Source: Xylocopa sonorina
Lineage: Eukaryota > Arthropoda > Insecta > Hymenoptera > Apidae
DNA: 64,000 nucleotides
NCBI RefSeq assembly: GCF_050948175.1
Contig: NW_027490092.1
Span: 2,914,001 to 2,978,000 of the forward strand
Direction: 5' to 3'
Under the pieces are notes generated by a model. It was not told where the DNA came from. It searched no databases and saw only the letters and a program-made list of their open reading frames with translations. Each line of letters opens with the position of its first letter. Positions within the stretch are counted from its first letter, which is position 1. This document shows positions 54,310 through 63,000 of the stretch, in pieces. A program made the position numbers and the translations under genes.

Positions 54310-56061
54310 ATTGTGTTCTAATTCTTCTTAAAACGCGATATCGCATCTCATTTCTATGTTTCATGGTAAGGTATAATATGATTTGCGAAGTGTTATGTAT
54401 TCCTCGTCTACACTTCAAATGAATGTAAATGCGACACTTCCTCGCTAGGAAATAGCGTTTGCAGATGTCTACGTATCGTAGCAATAGATTTCTAATGCTT
54501 TTTAAAACGCGATATCGCATCTCATTTCTATGTTTCATGGTAAGATATAATATGATTTGCGAAGTGTCATGTATTCCTCGTCTACACTTCAAATGAATGT
54601 AAATGCGACACTTCCTTGCTAGGAAATAGCGTCTGCAGATGTCTACGTATCGAAGCAATAGAGTTTAAATGCTTCTTAAAACGAGATACTGCATCTCATA
54701 TCTATGTTTTATGATAAGATATAATATTCATAGCGAAGTGTTATGCATTCCTCGACTACGATTCAAATGAATGTAAATGCGACACTTCCTTGCAAGGAAA
54801 TAGCGTTTGCAGATGTCTACGTATCGTAGCAATAGATTTCTAATGCTTCTTAAAACGCGATATCGCATCTCATTTCTATGTTTCATGGTAAGATGTAATA
54901 TGATTTGCAAAGTGTTATGTTTTCCTCGTCTACACTTCAAATGAATGTAAATGCGACACTTCCTTGCTAGGAAATAGCGTCTGCAGATGTCTAGGTATCG
55001 TAGCAATAGAGTTTTAATGCTTCTTAAAACGCGATATCGCATCTCATTTCTATGTTTCATGGTAAGATGTAATATGATTTGCGAAGTGTTATGTATTCCT
55101 CGTCTACACTTCAAATTAATGTAAATGCGACACTTCCCTGTAAGGAAATTGCGTTTGCAGATGTCTACGTATCGAAGCAATAGAGTTCAAATGCTTCTTA
55201 AAACGAGATATTGCATCTCATATCTATGTTTCATGATAAGATATAATATTCATTGCGAAGTTTTATGCTTTTCCTCGTCTACGGTTCAAATGAATGTAAA
55301 TGCGACACTTCCTTGCAAGGAAATAGCGTTTGCAAATGTCTACCTATCGTAGCAATAGTGTTCTAATTCTTCTTAAAACGCGATATCGCATCTCATTTCT
55401 ATGTTTCATGGTAAGATATAATATGATTTGCGAAGTGTTACGTATTCCTCGTCTACACTTAAAATGAATGTAAATGCGACACTTCCTTGCAAGGAAATAG
55501 CGTTTGCAGATGTCTACGTATCGTAGCAATGGATTTCTGATGCTTCTTAAAACGCGATATCGCATCTCATTTCTATGTTTTATGGTAAGATATAATATGA
55601 TTTGCGAAGTGTTATGTATTCCTCGTCTACACTTCAAATGAATGTAAATGCGACACTTCCTTGCAAGGAAATAGCGTTTGCAGATGTCTACGTATCGAAG
55701 CAATAGAGTTCAAATGCTTCTTAAAACGAGATATTGCATCTCATATCTATGTTTCATGATAAGATATAATATTCATTGCGAATTATTATGTATTCCTCGT
55801 CTAGACTTCAAATGAATGTAAATGCGACACTTCCTTGCCAGGAAATAGCGTCTGCAGATGTCTAGGTATCGTAGCAATAGTGTTCTAATGCTCCTTAAAA
55901 CGCGATATCGCATCTCATTTCTATGTTTCATGGTAAGATGTAATATGATTTGCTAAGTGTCATGTATTCCTCGTCTACACTTCAAATGAATGTAAATGCG
56001 ACACTTCCTTGTTAGGAAATAGCGTTTGCAAATGTCTACCTATCGTAGCAATAGTGTTCTA

Positions 56062-57420
56062 ATTCTTCTTAAAACGCGATATCGCATCTCATTTCTACGT
56101 TTCATGGTAAGATGTATTATGATTTGCGAAGTGTTATGCATTCCTCGTCTACGATTCAAATGAAAGTAAATGCGACACTTCCTTGCAAGGAAATAGCGTT
56201 TGCAGATGTCTACGTATCGTAGCAATAGAGTTCATATGATTCTTAAAACGCGATATCGCATCTCATTTCTATGTTTCATGGTAAGATATAACATGATTTG
56301 CGAAGTGTTATGTATTCCTCGTCTACACTTCAAATGAATGTGAATGCGATACTTCCTCGCTAGGAAATAGCGTTTGCAGATGTCTACGTATCGTAGCAAT
56401 AGCTTTCTAATGCTTCTTAAAACGCGATATCGCATCTCATTTCTATGTTTCATGATAAGATATAACATGATTTGCGAAGTGTTATGTATACCTCGTCTAC
56501 ACTTCAAATGAATGTGAATGGTGATACTTCCTCGCTAGGAAATAGCGTTTGCAGATGTCTACGTATCGTAGCAATAGATTTCTAATGCTTCTTAAAACGG
56601 CGATATCGCATCTCATTTCTATGTTTCATGGTAAGATATAATATGATTTGCGAAGTGCTATGTATTCCTCGTCTACACCTCAAATGAATGTAAATGCGAC
56701 ACTTCCTTGCAGGGAAATAGCGTTTGCAGATGTCTACGTATCGTAGCAATAGAGTTCTTATAATTCTTAAAACGCGATTTCGCATCTCATTTCTATGTTT
56801 CATGGTAAGATATAATATGATTTGCTAAGTGTCATGTATTCCTCGTCTACACTTCAAATGAATGTAAATGCGACACTTCCTTGTTAGGAAATAGCGTCTG
56901 CAGATGTCTGGGTATCGTAGCAATAGAGTTCTAATGCTTCTTAAAATGCGATATCGCATCTCATTTCTACGTTTCATGGTAAGATGTATTATGATTTGCG
57001 AAGTGTTATGCATTCCTCGTCTACGATTCAAATGAATGTAAATGCGACACTTCCTTGCAAGGAAATAGCGTTTGCAGATGTCTACGTATCGTAGCAATAG
57101 AGTTCTTATGATTCTTAAAAAGCGATATCGCATCTCATTTCTATGTTTCATGGTAAGGTATAATATGATTTGCGAAGTGTTATGTATTCCTCGTCTACAC
57201 TTCAAATGAATGTGAATGCGACACTTCCTCGCTAGGAAATAGCGTCTGCAGATGTATAAGCATCGTAGCAATAGAGTTCCAATGCTTCTTAAAACGAGAT
57301 ATTGCATCTAATATATATGTTTCATGATAAGATATAATATTCATTGCGAAGTGTTATGCATTCCTCGTCTTCGATTCAAATGAAAGTAAATGCGACACTT
57401 CCTTGCAAGGAAATAGCGTT
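56062..57420. repeat. Nine-monomer block, copy 3 (partial)
   Basis: Matches 52752-54110 at 3,310 bp (19 monomers plus 4), again with GAATGGTGATAC and AAAACGGCG. Part of it (about 56810-57420) recurs at about 57680-58290 after 870 bp, five monomers later, with CTGGGTATCG, TTCTACGTTTC and CTAATATATATG in order. So at least four related tracts lie between 50.6 and 58.3 kb. Confidence 0.78.
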
Positions 57421-58471
57421 TGCAGATGTCTACGTATCGTAGCAATAGAGTTCTTATGATTCTTAAAACGCGACATCGCATCTCATTTCTATGTTTCATG
57501 GTAAGATATAATTTGATTTGAGAAGTGTTATGTATTCCACGTCTACACTTCAAATGAATGTGAATGCGACACTTCCTCGCTAGGAAATAGCGTTTGCAGT
57601 TGTCTACGTATCGTAGCAATAGATTTCTAATGCTGCTTAAAACGCTATATCGCATCTCATTTCTATGTTTCATGGTAAGATATAATATGATTTGCGAAGT
57701 GTCATGTCTTCCTCGTCTACACTTCAAATGAATGTAAATGCGACACTTCCTTGTTAGGAAATAGCGTCTGCAGATGTCTGGGTATCGTAGCAATAGAGTT
57801 CTAATGCTTCTTAAAACGCGATATCGCATCTCATTTCTACGTTTCATGGTAAGATGTATTATGATTTGCGAAGTGTTATGCATTCCTCGTCTACGATTCA
57901 AATGAATGTAAGTGCGACACTTCCTTGCAAGGAAATAGCGTTTGCAGATGTCTACGTATCGTAGCAATAGAGTTCTTATGATTCTTAAAAAGCGATATCG
58001 CATCTCATTTCTATGTTTCATGGTAAGGTATAATATGATTTGCGAAGTGTTATGTATTCCTCGTCTACACTTCAAATGAATGTGAATGCGACACTTCCTC
58101 GCTAGGAAATAGCGTCTGCAGATGTATAAGTATCGTAGCAATAGAGTTCCAATGCTTCTTAAAACGAGATATTGCATCTAATATATATGTTTCATGATAA
58201 GATATAATATTCATTGCGAAGTGTTATGCATTCCTCGTCTTCGATTCAAATGAAAGTAAATGCGACACTTCCTTGCAAGGAAATAGCGTTTGCAGATGTC
58301 TACGTATCGTAGCAATAGAGTTCTTATGATTCTTAAAACGCGATATCGCATCTCATTTCTATGTTTCATGGTAAGATGTAATATGGTTTGCGAAGTGTTA
58401 TGTATTCCTCGTCTACACTTCAAATGAATGTAAATGCGACACTTCCTCGGTAGGAAATAGCGTTTGCAGAT

Positions 58472-58475
58472 GTCT
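58472..58475. other. Left target site duplication GTCT
   Basis: Last four satellite bases before the inserted element. The same GTCT follows the element at 60073-60076. Joining left flank to right flank with one GTCT restores an ordinary monomer, GCAGATGTCTACGTATCG. The site is monomer position 43-46, at the start of dyad 2. Confidence 0.93.
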
Positions 58476-58607
58476 TGTCACGTCCCGAGGTGCGGTTGCG
58501 CTCGCAACGGTGGCACAAAGTCGTAACCGTTCCCGAAAATAACGCGAAGTGCGTCCGGACCGGGTTCGTTGGCGTTTCGGACTCGATAAAACGATAGTTA
58601 ACACTAA

Positions 58608-58613
58608 ACTTAC
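58608..58613 (-). promoter_or_regulatory. Possible minus-strand 5' splice site
   Basis: On the minus strand the sequence reads CGCAAG then GTAAGT, a close match to the metazoan donor consensus. It lies near the element end on that strand. With no transcript data it is only a motif match. If used, it would argue for transcription in the minus direction. Confidence 0.3.
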
Positions 58614-58639
58614 CTTGCGAAGGCTTGATTCCGCTGTCT

Positions 58640-58654
58640 GATTTCTCTTTCCAG
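58640..58654 (+). promoter_or_regulatory. Possible plus-strand 3' splice site
   Basis: GATTTCTCTTTCCAG is a pyrimidine-rich tract ending in CAG, followed by GTACC. It resembles an acceptor site. It sits on the opposite strand from the donor-like motif 27 bases away, so the two cannot belong to one intron. Confidence 0.3.
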
Positions 58655-58989
58655 GTACCTGGAGCGCCTTGGATCCGCAACCGGGATGGCGGCGGCGTAC
58701 GGCTGGAACGGAGGTACGTCTACGGGAATAAGCGTCCAGGCGGGTTGACTCCGGCTGGCAGGTATCGGCGTTTGGCCCTGACGAATGGCGACTCGTACGG
58801 GTCGTGCGGCGAAGGAAACCTCCTTCACAGGAACCAGGACTCGAACGCAGGAAATTGAATATTCTGGTGCATCACCCACGTATTCCCGAGCGAGACGACG
58901 AATAAACTCTCTCCTCCCGCGCGCGTCGTGTACGCTTTGTCGGAGGTGCAAGGCTCATCGAGAATACTTGAACTTCGGTCGAGTACGGC

Positions 58990-59100
58990 GCGGCTAAGCG
59001 TTGGTTCGCTCTAGCTTACCGGGATCAACCTGGGCGTAAGATATTCTATGCACGGTAGAAGTGAGGATGGAGCAACTAAGCGCTGGTTCGCTCTAGTCGT
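58990..59100. repeat. Two spaced copies of a 23-bp motif inside the LTR
   Basis: TAAGCGTTGGTTCGCTCTAG near 58996 and TAAGCGCTGGTTCGCTCTAG near 59078 differ at one base. Each is preceded by CT or ACT. Short direct repeats like this are common in LTR U3 regions as enhancer-type elements; that role is inference. Confidence 0.7.
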
Positions 59101-59191
59101 CGAGCCTCAAGACTATCGCAGATGAGATATAGAATTAGAATAATCGCGAGCGTACCCGTGGATTAGAATTAAGGAATTGTATTTGAACTCG

Positions 59192-59197
59192 AATAAA
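59192..59197 (+). terminator. Candidate polyadenylation signal AATAAA in the LTR
   Basis: AATAAA within GAATAAAGATAC, followed by an AT-rich stretch and a second AATAAA about 24 bases on. It fits an R-region poly(A) signal if the LTR reads in the plus direction. The isolated hexamer is weak evidence alone. Confidence 0.4.
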
Positions 59198-59435
59198 GAT
59201 ACTTTGAATCTGGTAAAAATAAACTATATTCTATGATTTCACTATACTAGATACACTTGACTAAATTCTAAGTTACTGACTAACGATTACAATGAGAATT
59301 AGAAATAGTATGAAGTATCGAATGGACTCCGCTATGGGAGTATGGACAGAGACGAATGCATTAGAGCTAATTGCTCGTTGCGAATGAGCCTATTGCTCGG
59401 ATCGAAAGTGCATCGTTCGGATGCTGGAGGCGAGT

Positions 59436-59497
59436 TAGGAACTCGTCGGTTCGGAGATGAGATAGGAACTCTTCGGTTCGGAGATGAGATAGGAACT
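59436..59497. repeat. 27-bp tandem repeat, about 2.3 copies, inside the LTR
   Basis: TAGGAACT starts at 59436, 59463 and 59490. The two full units differ only at ACTCGTCGG against ACTCTTCGG. The period of 27 is a multiple of three and makes a 9-residue repeat in a minus-strand frame. I regard that frame as chance because it has no recognisable domain. Confidence 0.85.
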
Positions 59498-59553
59498 GAC
59501 TCTCGGATCTCGCGTCCGCGACCTCCTCGGGTCGCGCGGCGCGAGAGTCGCTG

Positions 59554-59636
59554 GGCCCTCGCGGTGGGGCGGACGGTCGGAGTAGGGCGGCCGCTCGGCC
59601 CTCGTGGTGGGGCGGCCGTTCGGAGTGGGGTGCGGT
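59554..59636. repeat. 43-bp imperfect GC-rich duplication inside the LTR
   Basis: GGCCCTCGCGGTGGGGCGG at 59554 is followed 43 bp later by GGCCCTCGTGGTGGGGCGG at 59597, and each is trailed by GGTCGGAGT or GTTCGGAGT. This is the most GC-rich part of the window and contrasts sharply with the surrounding AT-rich satellite. Confidence 0.75.
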
Positions 59637-59703
59637 CCGCGTTAAGCGTGAGCCGCGAGCGTCGAGTGTGCGCGCGAGTGCAACGGAACATAACCGTGCA
59701 TGA

Positions 59704-59722
59704 ATGAAATATATACATATGT
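59704..59722. promoter_or_regulatory. TATA-like tract in the LTR
   Basis: GAAATATATACATATG can be read as a TATA box on either strand. Seen from the minus strand it lies about 350 bases into the element, and from the plus strand near its end. It is compatible with an LTR promoter but does not settle orientation. Confidence 0.3.
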
Positions 59723-60072
59723 TCACTTAAATCTAGGTGTGTGTCGGTGTGTATGTACATATATGAGTAGTGTGCTTATCCTAGTCCCATATGTACGAGA
59801 AGTACGTATAGGGCTTCGTGATTGCTGGGGATTCGACCCAGCACGTGTCGGAGAGATCCTCGCCCTCGTAATACGGGGTAAAGTCCTCCCCCTCGTGTGT
59901 GGAGATCGCGCGTGGGCGCGGCATGCTGCATCCTTCTTCCCTCTCGTATCTTTGTCTCCTTCTGTAGGGACGGCGAGTCGGCGGGTGGCCCGTGTGCAGG
60001 GGCTCCGGATACGGATGCTGGGGATGATGAGGTGGAAGCCGGAGGGTGGCAGGCGGTACGCCTGACGTTACA

Positions 60073-60076
60073 GTCT
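60073..60076. other. Right target site duplication GTCT
   Basis: First four bases after the element, identical to 58472-58475. The satellite continues directly with ACGTATCGTAGCAATAG. Confidence 0.93.
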
Positions 60077-63000
60077 ACGTATCGTAGCAATAGATTTGCA
60101 ATGCTTCTTAAAACGCGATATCGCATCTCATTTCTATGTTTCATGGTAAGATATAATATGATTTGCGAAGTGTTATGTATTCCTTGTCCACACTTCAAAT
60201 GAATGTAAATGCGACACTTCCTTGCTAGGAAATAGCGTCTGCAGATGTCTAGGTATCGCAGCAATAGAGTTTTAATGCTTCTTAAAACGCGATATCGCAT
60301 CTCATTTCTATGTTTCATGGTAAGATGTAATATGATTTGCGAAGTGTTATGTATTCCTCGTCTACACTTCAAATTAATGTAAATGCGACACTTCCTTGTA
60401 AGGAAATTGCGTTTGCAGATGTCTACGTATCGAAGCAATAGAGTTCAAATGCTTCTTAAAACGAGATACTGCATCTCATATCTATGTTTCATGATATGAT
60501 ATAATATTCATTGCGAAGTGTTATGCATTCCTCGTCTACGATTCAAATGAAAGTAAATGCGACACTTCCTTGCAAGGAAATAGCGTTTGCAGATGTCTAC
60601 GTATCGTAGCAATAGAGTTCTTATAATTCTTAAAACGCGATTTCGCATCTCATTTCTATGTTTCATGGTAAGATATAATATGATTTGCGAAGTATCATGT
60701 ATTCCTCGTCTACACTTCAAATGAATGTAAATGCGACACTTCCTTGCTAGGATATAGCGTCTGCAGATGTCTAGGTATCGTAGCAATAGATTTCTAATGC
60801 TTCTTAAAACGCGATATCGCATCTCATTTCTATGTTTCATGGTAAGATATAATATGATTTGCGAAGTGTTATGTATTCCTCGTCTACACTTCAAGTGAAT
60901 GTAAATGCGACACTTCCTTACAAGGAAATAGCGTTTGCAGATGTCTACGTATCGAAGCAATAGGGTTCTAATGCTTCTTAAAACGCGATATCGCATCTCA
61001 TTTCTATGTTTCATGGTAAGATATAATATGATTTGCGAAGTGTTATGTATTCCTCGTCTACACTTCAAATGAATGTAAATGCGACACTTCCTTGCAAGGA
61101 AATAGCGTTTGCAGATGTCTACGTATCGTAGCAATAGCTTTCTAATGCTTCTTAAAACGCGATATCGCATCTCATTTCTATGTATCATGGTAAGATATAA
61201 GATGATTTGCTAAGTGTCATGTATTCCTCGTCTACACTTCAAATGAATGTAAATGCGACACTTCCTTGTTAGGAATTAGCGTCTGCAGATATCTGGGTAT
61301 CGTAGCAATAGAGTTCTAGTGCTTCTTAAAACGCGATATCGCATCTCATTTCTACGTTTCATGGTAAGATGTATTATGATTTGTGAAGTGTTATGCATTC
61401 CTCGTCTACGATTCAAATGAATGTAAATGCGACACTTCCTTGCAAGGAAATAGCGTTTGCAGATGTCTACGTATCGCAGCAATAGAGTTCTTATGATTCT
61501 TAAAAGGCGATATCGCATCTCATATATATGTTTCATAGTAAGGTATAATATGATTTGCGAAGTGTGATGTATTCCTCGTCTACACTTCAAATGAATGTGA
61601 ATGCGACACTTCCTCGCTAGGAAACAGCGTCTGCAGATGTCTAGGTATCGTAGCAATAGAGTTCCAATGCTTCTTAAAACGAGATATTGCATCTAATATC
61701 TATGTTTCATGATAAGATATAATATTCATTGCGAAGTGTTATGCATTCCTCGTCTACGATTCAAATGAAAGTAAATGCGACACTTCCTTGCAAGGAAATA
61801 GCGTTTGCAGATGTCTACGTATCGTAGCAATAGAGTTCATATGATACTTAAAACGCGATATCGCATCTCATTTCTATGTTTCATGGTAAGATATAACATG
61901 ATTTGCGAAGAGTTATGTATTCCTCGTCTACACTTCAAATGAATGTGAATGCGATACTTCCTCGCTAGGAAATAGCGTTTGCAGATGTCTACGTATCGTA
62001 GCAATAGCTTTCTAATGCTTCTTAAAACGCGATATCGCATCTCATTTCTATGTTTCATGGTAAGATATAACATGATTTGCGAAGTGCTATGTATACCTCG
62101 TGTACACCTCAAATGAATGTAAATGCGACACTTCCTTGCAAGGAAATAGCGATTGCAGATGTCTACCTATCGTAGCAATAGAGTTCTAATGCTTCTTAAA
62201 ACGCGATATCGCATCTCATTTCTATGTTTCATGGTAAGATATAGTATTCATTGCGAAGTGTTATGCATTCCTCGTCTACGATTCAAATGAATGTAAATGC
62301 GACACTTCCTTGCAAGGAAATAGCGTTTGCAGATGTCTACGTATCGAAGCAACAGAGTTCAAATGCTTCTTAAAACGCGATATCGCATCTCATTTCTATG
62401 TTTCATGGTAAGATATAACATGATTTGCGAAGTGTTATGTATACCTCGTGTACACCTCAAATGAATGTAAATGCGACACTTCCTTGCAAGGAAATAGCGA
62501 TTGCAGATGTCTACCTATCGTAGCAATAGAGTTCTAATGCTTCTTAAAACGCGATATCGCATCTCATTTCTATGTTTCATGGTAAGATATAATATGATTT
62601 GCGAAGTGTTATGTATTCCTCGTCTACACTTCAAATGAATGTAAATGCGACACTTCCTTGCAAGGAAATAGCGTTTGCAGGTGTCTACGTGTCGTAGCAA
62701 TAGAGTTCTAATGCTTCTTAAAACGCGATATCGCATCTCATTACTATGTTTCATGGTAAGATATCATAAGATTTGCGAAGTGTCATGTATTCCTCGTCTA
62801 CACTTCAAATGAACGTAAATGCGACACTTCCTTAGAAGGAAATAGCGTTTGCAGATGTCTACGTATCGAAGCAATAGGGTTCTAATGCTTCTTAAAACGC
62901 GATATCGCATCTCATTTCTATGTTTCATGGTAAGATATAATATGATTTGCGAAGTGCTATGTATTCCTCGTCTACACATCAAATGAATGTGAATGCGACA

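Larger units (their letters stand above)
1..58475. repeat. 174-bp satellite array, left block (about 336 monomers)
   Basis: Head-to-tail tandem repeat. The landmark GTAAATGCGACACTTCC (or the GTGAATGCGACAC variant) starts at 1, 175 and 349, giving a 174-bp period that persists across the block. Every monomer lies in the same orientation. Invariant landmarks in order are the TTCCT...AGGAA dyad, GCAGATGTCTACGTATCG, the TTAAAACG segment, CATCTCAT, GCGAAGTGTTATG and TTCCTCGTCTAC. Base composition is AT-rich by eye. No unique DNA interrupts the block. Most length variation is a single-T insertion (175 bp), two 33-bp deletions, and an indel cluster near 38 kb. Organised satellites of this length are typical of eukaryotic centromeric or pericentromeric heterochromatin; that role is inference. 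I do not recognise the family by name. Confidence 0.97.
58476..60072 (+). mobile_element. Solo LTR of an LTR retrotransposon (1,597 bp)
   Basis: The element begins TGTCACGTC and ends GACGTTACA. These ends are inverted repeats at 8 of 9 positions and carry the TG...CA termini of LTRs. The flanks are a perfect 4-bp duplication, GTCT, typical of retroviral-type integrases in the Ty3/gypsy or BEL/Pao range. The terminal sequences are not repeated inside, and I see no primer-binding site, polypurine tract, gag, reverse transcriptase or integrase frame. A solo LTR left by LTR-LTR recombination therefore fits best. Its base composition is richer in G and C than the array. AATAAA occurs three times on the plus strand (about 58900, 59192 and 59216) and TTTATT is absent, so plus orientation is favoured, weakly. 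A non-autonomous element with no coding sequence is the main alternative. Confidence 0.87.

Noticed and set aside
5711..55352. Recurrent 60-75 codon plus-strand frames beginning STYRSNRVQMLLKTRY
   Set aside because: Each is the same A4 175-bp monomer plus part of its neighbour. The frame opens only because of the one-base T insertion, and nothing in it resembles a known protein.
1..58475. CRISPR array
   Set aside because: The repeats are contiguous 174-bp units with no unique spacers.
1..58475. Simple A-B dimeric satellite
   Set aside because: Class A and class B do not alternate. Runs of B of variable length separate single or paired A monomers, so the dimer model fails.
58829..58850. tRNA-like B-box (minus strand GTTCGAGTC) and a GGGATTCGACCC motif near 59829
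   Set aside because: No matching A-box, acceptor stem or cloverleaf could be drawn around either motif, and neither adjoins an LTR edge as a primer-binding site would.
59436..59497. Telomere-type repeat because of recurring TTAGG/TAGGA strings
   Set aside because: The period is 27 bp with only about 2.3 copies, and there is no run of TTAGG or TTAGGG.
58410..60070. Overlapping short frames on both strands of the 58.5-60.1 kb island
   Set aside because: They overlap each other in several frames, run from satellite into the element, and show no gag, protease, reverse transcriptase, RNase H or integrase motif. A GC-rich LTR produces such frames by chance.
58476..60072. DNA transposon with terminal inverted repeats
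   Set aside because: The inverted ends are only nine bases with a mismatch, begin TG and end CA, and the duplication is 4 bp. Together these fit LTR integration better. No transposase is present, so a short non-autonomous element is a lesser alternative.
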